Shown: piece after piece, positions 1-6,051 of the stretch
How the letters are laid out: each line of letters begins with the position of its first letter
Numbering within the stretch: the first letter of the stretch is position 1
Assembly (NCBI GenBank): GCA_003170995.1
Contig: PMXT01000068.1
Span: forward strand, 1 to 14,546
Origin: Actinomycetota bacterium
Lineage (GTDB): Bacteria; Actinomycetota; Thermoleophilia; Gaiellales; Gaiellaceae
Length of the DNA stretch: 14,546 bases
Direction of reading: 5' to 3'
Notes under the pieces: model-generated
Database searches by the model: none
The model's input: the letters and a program-made list of their open reading frames with translations, nothing else
What the model was told of the DNA's origin: nothing
Translations under genes and position numbers: made by a program

Positions 1-30
1 ACCGCGCAGGTGGCCGGGCTCAGGTAGCCG

Positions 31-507
31 TCAGGGATGTGCATGGCCCTCGCTCTCCGCCAGGCAGTTGGGACAGAGCCCGACGAGCGGGAAGTGGGTA
101 AAGCGAGCCTCGTAGCCGAACTGCTCACGCACCTGCGCGCGGATCCCATCTAGCTCCTCGCGCGCGACCGAGCGAACGGCGTGGCAGGACTCGCAGGCGA
201 GGTACTCGTGCTCGGGAGCGGCCAGCGCGTAGAGACCAGGCCCGTGACCGAGATGGACGTGGCGGACGAGTCCGACCTCCTCCAGCGTCTCGAGGTTGCG
301 GTAGACCGAGGCCAGGTCGGAGCGCGGCAGCCGTCCTTCCAGGCCCTCGGCGATGCGCTCGGCCGAAAGAGGCCCCTCGGCGCCGTAAAGCGCCTCGAGC
401 ACGAGCCTACGGGCGGCGGAGACTCTCAGCCCGCGCTCGCGCAGAGCTTCGACGGCCGCCTCGACGTTGGCGGCGGTTAGGGCCGGGCTGCGGTGGGTGG
501 TTGTCAA
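31..507 (-). CDS. Fur-family metal-responsive transcriptional regulator
   Basis: This 158-residue protein has the normal length and order of the Fur/Zur/PerR family. A winged-helix DNA-binding half (about residues 15-85, recognition region DLASVYRNLETLEEVGLVR at 64-82) is followed by a dimerisation and metal-binding half. Cys105/Cys108 (CESC) and Cys145/Cys148 (CPNC) form the usual structural zinc site. His83, His85, His88, His100 and His138 are candidate regulatory-metal ligands, and the C-terminus adds a short His-containing tail (GHAHP). The start is TTG at 507-505, chosen because GGAGGA lies 7 nt upstream; no ATG fits better. It is divergent from the gene at 623, with an inverted repeat between them that could be its own operator. 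The sequence does not tell whether it senses iron, zinc, manganese or peroxide. The family is certain, the subtype open. Confidence 0.93.
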   Translation of the reverse strand: MTTTHRSPALTAANVEAAVEALRERGLRVSAARRLVLEALYGAEGPLSAERIAEGLEGRLPRSDLASVYRNLETLEEVGLVRHVHLGHGPGLYALAAPEHEYLACESCHAVRSVAREELDGIRAQVREQFGYEARFTHFPLVGLCPNCLAESEGHAHP

Positions 508-514
508 CTCGATC

Positions 515-520
515 TCCTCC
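515..520 (-). promoter_or_regulatory. Shine-Dalgarno GGAGGA that fixes the TTG start of the Fur-family gene
   Basis: On the minus strand GGAGGA is followed by 7 nt and then TTG at 507-505. This is a near-ideal ribosome binding site and decides in favour of the unusual TTG start. It contrasts with several other genes in the window that show no such site. Confidence 0.8.
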
Positions 521-534
521 GTTTACACGGTAAC

Positions 535-549
535 TGCGAATGAGTCGCA
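535..549. promoter_or_regulatory. Candidate Fur/Zur-type operator, 7-1-7 inverted repeat
   Basis: TGCGAAT-G-AGTCGCA is a 7-1-7 imperfect palindrome in which 6 of 7 positions pair. It has the geometry and outer TG..CA bases of Fur-family boxes. It lies 27 nt upstream of the Fur-family start and 73 nt upstream of the divergent gene at 623, a typical autoregulatory position. TAGTTT/TAGTTA just beyond it (551-560, minus strand) could be a -10 element, which would put the palindrome over the transcription start. The similarity to a Fur box is by eye only. Confidence 0.45.
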
Positions 550-622
550 AAAACTAACTACTCGCGTCTCGAGCTGCGCCGGGTGCCGTTCCGACCTTGC
601 TCGCTGCTAACCTCGCTGCCTC

Positions 623-1477
623 GTGAAAAGGCGTCGGCGCACTCTCCTCCTGGCTCTCCTGGCGACACTTACGCTTGCCTCGACCTGTACGGCAGCGAGC
701 CCGCTCGGACGCGGCGCCTCCTACCTGCTCGCCCGCCAGCAGGCCGATGGCGGCTTCGCCGAGCCGGGCGCCTCCTCGAGCGCCGGCCTGACGTTCTGGG
801 TCGTGCTCGGGCTCAAGGCCGGCGGCCGCGCGCCCGCAGACGCCCAGGGCGCCGTCGACTACCTGGCCGCGGCCAAGACGCCGCAGGCGACCGACCTCGA
901 GCTACGGCTACTCGCTGAAGTTGCGCTCGCCCACGACACCACCCAGCTCGCGGATGCGATCGAGCAGCTTCGCCGTTCGAGCGGACGAATCGGCCCAGCC
1001 CTCAACTCGACCTACTGGGGGGCAATCGCGCTGAAGGCAGCCGGGCGCAAGCCCGGCAAGACGACCGTGCGCTACATCCTGCGCGCCCAGAGAAAGAGCG
1101 GCGGCTGGAGCTGGAGCCCACACGCCGCCGCCGACGCCGGCGACACCGCCGCGGCGATCCAGGCCCTACGCGCCAGCGGCACGAGCGCCCGCTCGGCGGC
1201 AATCAAGCGAGGCGTCCGCTTCCTGCGCCGCTGCCAGAACAAGGACGGCGGCTTCGCCGTCTCGCCCGGCGTCGCCTCCGACGCCCAGTCAACCGCCTGG
1301 GCAATCCAGGCCCTCCTCGCCGCCCGCAGCGAGCCCGGCAAGGCGGCGTTCCGCTACCTGAAGAAGCTCCAGCGCCGCGAGGGCAGCTTCCGCTACAGCG
1401 CCCGCTACGTCACCACCCCGGCCTGGGTGACGGCACAGGCTCTGTGCGCGCTGGCACGTAAGCCGTTTCCGTTCTAG
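623..1477 (+). CDS. Secreted prenyltransferase/squalene-oxidase-repeat (alpha-toroid) protein
   Basis: This 284-residue protein has a signal peptide (KRRRR, then a hydrophobic stretch to about residue 24) and no convincing lipobox. The mature part carries repeated Q-x3-G-(G/S)-(F/W) motifs: QQADGGF (39-45), QRKSGGW (156-162), QNKDGGF (205-211) and QRREGSF (250-256). Each is followed by an Ala-rich helix pair such as GDTAAAIQAL and QSTAWAIQAL. This is the signature of the alpha/alpha-toroid fold shared by prenyltransferase beta subunits, terpene cyclases and cobalamin-binding transcobalamin-like proteins. The catalytic DxDD acid of cyclases is not visible, so a binding role is more likely than catalysis (inference). 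The start is GTG with no clear SD. It is divergent from the Fur-family gene, which hints at metal- or cobalamin-related regulation. Its TAG stop overlaps the convergent gene's stop by 4 nt. Confidence 0.82.
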   Translation: MKRRRRTLLLALLATLTLASTCTAASPLGRGASYLLARQQADGGFAEPGASSSAGLTFWVVLGLKAGGRAPADAQGAVDYLAAAKTPQATDLELRLLAEVALAHDTTQLADAIEQLRRSSGRIGPALNSTYWGAIALKAAGRKPGKTTVRYILRAQRKSGGWSWSPHAAADAGDTAAAIQALRASGTSARSAAIKRGVRFLRRCQNKDGGFAVSPGVASDAQSTAWAIQALLAARSEPGKAAFRYLKKLQRREGSFRYSARYVTTPAWVTAQALCALARKPFPF

Positions 1478-2055
1478 GGACTGGACATCGTGCCGTTTCT
1501 CACGGCCAGCCATCGCTCGGCCGAGGCTAGATACGGATCCCACGGGTCGACAAACGGGCGGGCGACGACGATCGCCTCCCAGGCCGACTGAACGTCGTAA
1601 CCCCAAGAGCGCAGAACTCCATACAGGAGGTGCGGCGAGCGCTTCAATCCCGCCGCGCAGAAAAGAAGCGTCGAGACGCCACGCCGCGTATCGTCAAGCG
1701 CCGCCGCTACGGCATCAAAGGCGAAATCCGGCAGGTCGATGTTGGTGTCCTCGACTCCGTCTATCCGTACGTAGCGCGCTCCCGAGCTCGTAATCGCCTC
1801 CTCGTCCGGCCGCCAGACATACGGAGCATTCCCGGCCACATCTACGAAAACCTCGATGCCCGAGCCGACGAGCTCGGTGAACCGCCCGTCGTTGCGCAGG
1901 TGGCCAGAGAGAAAGACGGAAGTGCCCGGGATCTTTCCAACCGACCAGACGATCGGATCAGGAGTGCTCGCCACGGCCGGGCCGCAGCGCGAGCAAGCAA
2001 CATCGGGCGGCGACCACCAGCGAGAGCCGCAGGCACAGTCAAAGGCGACGGGCAT
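1474..2055 (-). CDS. Zinc-ribbon plus dual-specificity-phosphatase-like protein
   Basis: This 193-residue cytoplasmic protein has two parts. The N-terminus has a four-cysteine knuckle (Cys7, Cys9, Cys21, Cys24; CxC-x11-CxxC) that looks like a small zinc ribbon. The rest matches the dual-specificity/atypical protein phosphatase fold: FVDVAG near 70, YVRIDGVED with a candidate general-acid Asp near 99-103, then the P-loop Cys133-AAGLK-Arg139-Ser140 (C-x5-R-S), followed by the helix LLYGVLRSWGYDVQSAW. The known reaction of the family is removal of phosphate from Tyr/Ser/Thr through a phospho-cysteine intermediate. The substrate is unknown. I start it at ATG 2055 rather than an upstream frame extension to 2178, because TAGAGT sits 7 nt upstream (leaderless arrangement) and the extension shows no domain-like sequence. 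The last 4 nt overlap the convergent gene's stop. Confidence 0.8.
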   Translation of the reverse strand: MPVAFDCACGSRWWSPPDVACSRCGPAVASTPDPIVWSVGKIPGTSVFLSGHLRNDGRFTELVGSGIEVFVDVAGNAPYVWRPDEEAITSSGARYVRIDGVEDTNIDLPDFAFDAVAAALDDTRRGVSTLLFCAAGLKRSPHLLYGVLRSWGYDVQSAWEAIVVARPFVDPWDPYLASAERWLAVRNGTMSSP

Positions 2056-2062
2056 ACCCCCG

Positions 2063-2068
2063 ACTCTA
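2063..2068 (-). promoter_or_regulatory. Candidate -10 box (TAGAGT) of a leaderless mRNA
   Basis: TAGAGT on the minus strand is followed by exactly 7 nt and the ATG at 2055-2053, and there is no Shine-Dalgarno. TANNNT followed by 6-8 nt and the start codon is the known arrangement of leaderless transcripts in Actinobacteria. No good -35 is visible. Confidence 0.4.
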
Positions 2069-2304
2069 CTTGTCGCCCAGGCGCCGTCTTCTCCGACCGA
2101 CACGGCGGGCGCAGACCGAGGGATAGTGCTTCGCGCGGCCCGAAGAACAGAGCGCGGCCAACGGCATGACGCTAGCACTCGAGCTGGCCGAAGAATCGAT
2201 GCGGGCGCGCGAGATCCAGACCCCCTCGGCAGGCACGCTCAAGACATTCCTTCTCACACCGAGCCCTGTTGTGACGACGCGCAAAGCGGCTAACGGAACG
2301 GCGA

Positions 2305-2336
2305 CCTACTTTCGCTCGGTCTTTTCGCTCGGTAGG
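2305..2336 (-). repeat. Stem-loop with an internal 11-bp direct repeat after the propeller gene
   Basis: CCTAC (2305-2309) pairs with GTAGG (2332-2336), just 3' of the minus-strand stop codon at 2345-2343. Between them TTTCGCTCGGT occurs twice (2310-2320 and 2323-2333, period 13). It could act as a weak transcription terminator. The short stem makes this uncertain. Confidence 0.3.
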
Positions 2337-2342
2337 CGGACA

Positions 2343-3314
2343 TCACGTAGCTACCGAAGCGACGCAGTAGAGCTCGTCAGTCGTGCCGGACTCTTGTTTG
2401 ACCCAGGTCTTGCCGCCGTCGCCGGTCGCAAGGATCGTGCCGAGGTCGCCGACAACCCAGGCGTGCCTCGCGTTGACGGCGACCACTCTGCGAACCTCGA
2501 TGTAACCGGTATAGCCGACTTTCGAGCGTGGGGCCTTGGCATACGCACCCCAATTGCGACCGCCGTTTGATGTCGCAAGTACGCCGCCGCCGCCTATGAA
2601 CCACCCGTGCGATAGATCGGCGAAGGAGACGCTCCAACCAGAAAGGCCATATTGTTCTCTCCAGGTCTTGCCGCCGTTTGTCGTGGCGAAGATGCCGGCT
2701 CCGGTAACCCAACCGTGAGAAGCATCGACGAACGTGACGTCGGATAGCGAATCGCTGGTCGGCGACCTCTGCCTTGTCCAATGTGCGCCACCATCCGACG
2801 TCGCGACAATAACGCCGTTGTTGCCAACGGCCCAGCCGTGCAAGTCGTCTGCGAACGTGACCCCCGTGAGATCATCGACTGTCCCTGAGCTTTGTGCTTT
2901 CCACAGATGCCCGCCGTCGGTCGTAGCGACGACGGCTCCCTTCGGGCCCACGGCCCAGCCGTGTTCTAGATCCGCGAAGTCAATATCGGAGAAGCCGGAC
3001 AGAGAGGCCGAGCGGCCCGTTTTCGCGTATTTCTGCCAGCTCGTGCCGCCGTCGGAGGTGAAGTAGGCGTCATCGCCCACTATCCAGCCGTGCGAGGCGT
3101 CGCTAAAGGAAATGCCACATGAGTAAGCATCCCAGGTGAGCCGCTTCTGCCTCGTCCAGATCTTGCCGCCGTTCGAGGTGTAGAGGATGTCGCGGCTACC
3201 GACGGCCCATCCCCGCGTGGAGTCCTTCTTGCCGCCGCAGCCCGCGAAAAGCGCCGGCATCGAAGCGAGAAGCGCGAGAGAAAGCAAGAGGAGGAACTGG
3301 TGTCTCACCTTCAT
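2343..3314 (-). CDS. Ycf48/BNR-type seven-repeat beta-propeller lipoprotein
   Basis: This 323-residue exported lipoprotein starts with a short basic region (MKVRHQ), a hydrophobic segment and the lipobox FAGC (Cys25), so it is anchored to the outer face of the membrane. Seven repeats of the form HGWxVGxxGxxxxTxDGGxxW follow, each ending in a Gly-Gly-x-x-Trp strand (for example HGWAVGNNGVIVATSDGG and HAWVVGDLGTILATGDGG). This matches the Ycf48/photosystem II assembly factor-like propeller family, in which seven blades close the ring; in non-photosynthetic bacteria these are extracellular proteins of unclear role. The start at 3314 was chosen over the longer frame (to 3401) because it puts a proper signal peptide at the N-terminus. 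There is no strong SD; TAGACT (3328-3333) lies 13 nt upstream. It is not detectably related to the other propeller proteins here beyond the general fold. Confidence 0.88.
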   Translation of the reverse strand: MKVRHQFLLLLSLALLASMPALFAGCGGKKDSTRGWAVGSRDILYTSNGGKIWTRQKRLTWDAYSCGISFSDASHGWIVGDDAYFTSDGGTSWQKYAKTGRSASLSGFSDIDFADLEHGWAVGPKGAVVATTDGGHLWKAQSSGTVDDLTGVTFADDLHGWAVGNNGVIVATSDGGAHWTRQRSPTSDSLSDVTFVDASHGWVTGAGIFATTNGGKTWREQYGLSGWSVSFADLSHGWFIGGGGVLATSNGGRNWGAYAKAPRSKVGYTGYIEVRRVVAVNARHAWVVGDLGTILATGDGGKTWVKQESGTTDELYCVASVAT

Positions 3315-3479
3315 CCGAAGTGACCGCAGTCTACGGCGCCGACTTCTTCCCCGCCTCGAGGACGATTCGCGCATTCTTGCCCCAGCGTCCGTAGGAATCA
3401 AGCGATTGGAGCATAAGGATGACGCGGGTCTTCGGCTGGATGCGCCCGACTCAGCCGGGGCTCGGCAGACAGAGATCTG

Positions 3480-3512
3480 TATCGCGCCGATAAACGCTCG
3501 ATAAAAGCGCGA
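3480..3512. repeat. Nested inverted and direct repeats in the gap before the propeller gene
   Basis: Within the 3315-3516 gap, TATCG-CGC-CGATA (3480-3492) is a small hairpin, TCGCGC (3482-3487) pairs with GCGCGA (3507-3512), and GATAAA occurs twice 11 bp apart (3489-3494, 3500-3505). They lie just 3' of the tail-module remnant on the minus strand and upstream of the Ycf48-like gene, so they could be a weak terminator or a protein-binding site. The rest of the gap shows nothing I recognise. Confidence 0.25.
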
Positions 3513-3516
3513 ATCA

Positions 3517-3765
3517 TCACTTCAATCGCACCTTTTTCTTCACCGTCCCGGAATAGATGTTGTTGCTACCGACCGATACTGCCGTCACGTATTTCACGCG
3601 GCGGACAGCCGACGTCCTCAGGAGCACCGTCAGGCGACGACCCATCTTTGCCTTCTCCTTCTTCGAGACCAGACGCTTGTTGGCCCCCCAGAGTTCGATC
3701 ACAGTTCTCTTCGCTCCGGCGACGAACCTCACCTTCAAGCCGTGCAGCCGGCTGAAGCCGACTTG
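3517..3765 (-). pseudogene. Orphan C-terminal tail module, remnant of a lipoprotein paralogue
   Basis: The minus-strand frame ending in TGA at 3519-3517 encodes about 75-80 residues that line up with the last 80 residues of the full-length lipoprotein at 6052-8211. Compare GLKVRFVAGAKRTVIELW here with VLRVRFLARAPKTTLQIY there, and VKYVTAVSVGSNNIYSGTV here with ARYLVAVSINPGNMDSTPV there. The match fades around 3750-3765, exactly where the promoter and start of the opposite-strand gene at 3783 begin. There is no signal peptide, no propeller and no start codon with an SD; the open frame continuing to 3906 runs antisense to the next gene and is low-complexity Arg/Ser. I read it as the 3' stump of a broken paralogue. 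The fold is probably an Ig/FN3-like beta-sandwich (inference). Expression is doubtful. Confidence 0.65.
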
Positions 3766-3770
3766 TCTTC

Positions 3771-3776
3771 TATATT
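3771..3776 (+). promoter_or_regulatory. -10 box (TATATT) of a leaderless mRNA
   Basis: TATATT is followed by 6 nt (GCGTCC) and ATG at 3783, so transcription is expected to begin at the start codon itself. No Shine-Dalgarno is present. The upstream bases are within the tail-module remnant, meaning this promoter sits in former coding sequence. No clear -35 is seen. Confidence 0.55.
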
Positions 3777-3782
3777 GCGTCC

Positions 3783-5102
3783 ATGCCGCATCGCCGCCTG
3801 CTTTCGATCGCGCTTCTCGTTGCAGCCGCTGTCGCCGGATCGTTCGCGCTTGCGAGCTGCGGCTCGGGGAACGGACGGGGCGAGAAGGTGATGGACGCCC
3901 GTTCATTCGAAAGCTCCGTTCTCTACGAATTCACGATGGCCGCGTCCAATCAAGGGGAGACAACGCTTGTCTGGGTACAAGATGGCCAACTGGAGACGAG
4001 CGACCTCCCGCCCAACTCTTGGAGCTGGTCGAAACCAGAGGTCGTCGCATCTTCGATCTTTGCGGGGGGTCAAGTGCCCGCTCCCGTTGCCGCCGCCTAC
4101 GACAGCTCAGGGAGACTGCTCGTCGCCTGGACGACCCTCATTGGGAATGTTCATGAACGTCGCCACCCTGGAATCGGAATTATGGAGCGGCTTCGTGCGG
4201 CAAACGGGAAATGGCAACCCGCCCGCCTCATCGCCCAGCTGCCGAAGAAAGGCGTTCAGGATGTCGGCGCTGCGGGCCTCACGCTCGCCGGCGGCAAGAA
4301 CGGCTTCGCGCTTGGCTGGTACGAATACATCGGAGTGGGAAATCCAAACGTCTCGGGCTTTCGCATCCTACAAGGGGAGAAGTGGCTGCCCCCGGTAGTC
4401 GTGGGGGCCGAGGGATCGCCAGTTCAGGTGGAGCTCTTCGACAAGGGACAACCTCAGGCGCTCTGGACGCTGCCGATCGAGAAGAAGCTGATGTACGCCT
4501 CGCTTCGTCCGGATGGAAAGCTCGGCAAGCCGCGAGTCCTCGCCGACGCCGATTCCTTCCTGACTGCTTCTTCCGACTCGAACCAGACTGTCGCCGCCTG
4601 GAGCTACAAGAACGAGACCTGGGCCTCGGTCTGGAACGGGCATCGGTGGGCGTCGCCGAAGCGCCTCGGAAACAACGCCTCTTCAATTGGGGACTTCTCG
4701 CCGATCACGGCGGCAATCGTCGGAGGACGCAGTGTGGTCGCCTGGCGCACGGGCGACTTCTCCGGCGGTGCTTCCTACTCGCTCTGGCAGAAGGGCGGTT
4801 GGAGAAAGGGCTCCAGATCGTTTCCGATAAGCGGTAGCTTCGGGCCGGAGGACTTGGAGGCATTCGCGTTCCCCTCGGGAGAGATCACCCTCGTCGGAAT
4901 CAACTCCTACACGCTCGAGGCGATTCATCTCTCTCCGTCCGGCAGAACAAAGATCACCCAGATCTCGATCAAACCGAGAAACGGGACCAATATCCTTGGT
5001 TCGGCAAGCGGCGGAGATGCAGCTGCTCTTGTCTGGGAAACGGACCTCGGCTGGAACCCAGGCGAAGATCAGCACCTCTTCGCCTGGGTGTATCGGCGGT
5101 AG
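3783..5102 (+). CDS. Propeller-only lipoprotein, paralogue of the gene at 6052-8211
   Basis: This 439-residue exported lipoprotein has a signal peptide MPHRRLLSIALLVAAAVAG and lipobox LASC (Cys26). The mature part has repeated strands of the type 'AAAYDSSGRLLVAWTT', 'AAIVGGRSVVAWRTG' and 'AALVWETD', a sialidase/BNR-like beta-propeller pattern without the classic Asp-box. It is homologous to the N-terminal 400 residues of the protein at 6052-8211. For example, LVWVQDGQLETSDLPP with W-S-x-P matches LEWIDNRESLESYAPP with W-S-x-P, and its final HLFAWVYRR matches DLYTWVYQD. It stops exactly there, so it lacks the linker and C-terminal beta-domains of its paralogue. It has no SD; the leaderless -10 at 3771 fits. 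It converges on the ORF at 5145 with 42 nt between stops. No function can be assigned; binding to a surface ligand is plausible. Confidence 0.82.
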   Translation: MPHRRLLSIALLVAAAVAGSFALASCGSGNGRGEKVMDARSFESSVLYEFTMAASNQGETTLVWVQDGQLETSDLPPNSWSWSKPEVVASSIFAGGQVPAPVAAAYDSSGRLLVAWTTLIGNVHERRHPGIGIMERLRAANGKWQPARLIAQLPKKGVQDVGAAGLTLAGGKNGFALGWYEYIGVGNPNVSGFRILQGEKWLPPVVVGAEGSPVQVELFDKGQPQALWTLPIEKKLMYASLRPDGKLGKPRVLADADSFLTASSDSNQTVAAWSYKNETWASVWNGHRWASPKRLGNNASSIGDFSPITAAIVGGRSVVAWRTGDFSGGASYSLWQKGGWRKGSRSFPISGSFGPEDLEAFAFPSGEITLVGINSYTLEAIHLSPSGRTKITQISIKPRNGTNILGSASGGDAAALVWETDLGWNPGEDQHLFAWVYRR

Positions 5103-5110
5103 TGCGTCGA

Positions 5111-5130
5111 GGATCTGCTCCGCTAGATCC
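5111..5130. terminator. Hairpin between convergent genes, candidate bidirectional terminator
   Basis: GGATCT (5111-5116) pairs perfectly with AGATCC (5125-5130) across an 8-nt loop. It lies between the TAG stop at 5102 and the opposite-strand TGA stop at 5147-5145. There is no T-run, which is common for actinobacterial terminators but keeps confidence moderate. Confidence 0.45.
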
Positions 5131-5144
5131 GGGTTACCAACATG

Positions 5145-5969
5145 TCAGCGCACTCGCCGAGCCACAGGCAGCGAATCGAACCCGTATCGCCCGAGGGAAA
5201 CTAGTCGGATCGACTTGATCTGAACGCTCCGCACAATGTTGATCAAGAGCTTCTTCTTTGCGCCTGGTTTGACTCTGACCGTTCGGACCCAGACTCGCCT
5301 GCCCGATGTTGAGTAGACAGTGACGAGGGTCTTCTTCACCTTCGTTTTGAAACTGATCGTGAGTCCTTTCGAGGTTCTGCGCAAAAAGAGGATGCCTGGC
5401 TTTGAAGGTCGGGTGGCAGAGGCCGGGCTCGAGGCCGTATTTCCCGTTCCGTAGGAGGTGAGAGATACGGACTGGGGTCGCCTTCCAGCGAGAAAGACGC
5501 GAATCTGCTTCTTCTTCCCTTTCCGCGTCTTCAGGCTGAAGGATACGATCGGGCTCCCCTTCTTCCCCGCGACATCGATCTCGGTCTTCGAAGCGGTTGC
5601 CTTGAAACGGATACTGAGACTCTTTCTCGTCTCGGTGAGCGAGAGGATGCGAGGGCTGCCCGGACGAACGAGAACGGTGCTCGGGCGCTCGATCGTGTTG
5701 CCGATGTGCAGCTCCGCGCTCGGAACGCCGTCGCTCGAGTCCTTGCCGACCGTCAGCTCGACCCGGCCACCGTCCTCCAATCCCGCGTTCTTGAAGAGTA
5801 CCTCGGCTGTGCCTCCGTCGGAGGTGGCGAGACGGACACCGAGATCAGTGCCACTCGGAGCCGTTCCGAAAAGGCTCGCCGAGTCGCCGGGCTCAAGCGG
5901 CGATCCCCCCACCACTTGGGCATAGCCGGGACCTGATGCCGAAGCTGATCCTGATGTGTTCAGGCTCAT
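5145..5969 (-). CDS. C-terminal-half-only paralogue, 5'-truncated (probable pseudogene)
   Basis: The frame from ATG 5969 gives 274 residues without a signal peptide. It matches the C-terminal half of the neighbouring full-length lipoprotein: a beta-domain (about 15-105; QVVGGSPLEPGDSASLFGTAP against QAVGSPLRPGVSLTVAGTAP), then two Lys/Arg-rich tail modules (about 106-180 and 188-274), where the full-length protein has only one. The homology continues upstream of the ATG through in-frame codons (LACNENELNETGSESTGGTF against LACDPKEAGKTDTGVPGTF) to an in-frame TAG at 6050-6048. That TAG is immediately after the upstream gene's own TGA. There is no alternative start and no SD before the ATG. The copy has therefore lost its 5' half and abuts an intact relative. 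It may be translated at low level by read-on from the operon, or not at all; the reading frame itself has stayed open. Confidence 0.6.
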   Translation of the reverse strand: MSLNTSGSASASGPGYAQVVGGSPLEPGDSASLFGTAPSGTDLGVRLATSDGGTAEVLFKNAGLEDGGRVELTVGKDSSDGVPSAELHIGNTIERPSTVLVRPGSPRILSLTETRKSLSIRFKATASKTEIDVAGKKGSPIVSFSLKTRKGKKKQIRVFLAGRRPQSVSLTSYGTGNTASSPASATRPSKPGILFLRRTSKGLTISFKTKVKKTLVTVYSTSGRRVWVRTVRVKPGAKKKLLINIVRSVQIKSIRLVSLGRYGFDSLPVARRVR

Positions 5970-6051
5970 CCCGAAGGTGCCGCCGGTACTCTCGGATCCT
6001 GTCTCGTTCAGCTCGTTCTCGTTGCAGGCGAGCCGGGCGAGAGTTTCCTAG

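Noticed and set aside
1..30. Possible end or start of a neighbouring gene at the left edge
   Set aside because: Only 30 bases are present after the Fur-family stop; no frame, SD or start can be supported.
522..544. TTGCGA-17-TGTAAA as promoter of the Fur-family gene
   Set aside because: The predicted start of transcription would fall in the Shine-Dalgarno, removing part of the ribosome binding site.
1630..2169. Plus-strand open frame of 179 codons
   Set aside because: It is antisense to the phosphatase-like gene, Arg-rich, with no domain pattern; typical of mirror frames in high-GC DNA.
2056..2178. 41-residue N-terminal extension of the phosphatase-like protein
   Set aside because: The extension lacks any domain or SD, while ATG 2055 sits 7 nt after TAGAGT and directly before the four-cysteine motif.
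4211..4837. Plus-strand open frame of 208 codons
   Set aside because: It lies within the propeller-only lipoprotein in another frame and is an Arg/Ala-rich, low-complexity product.
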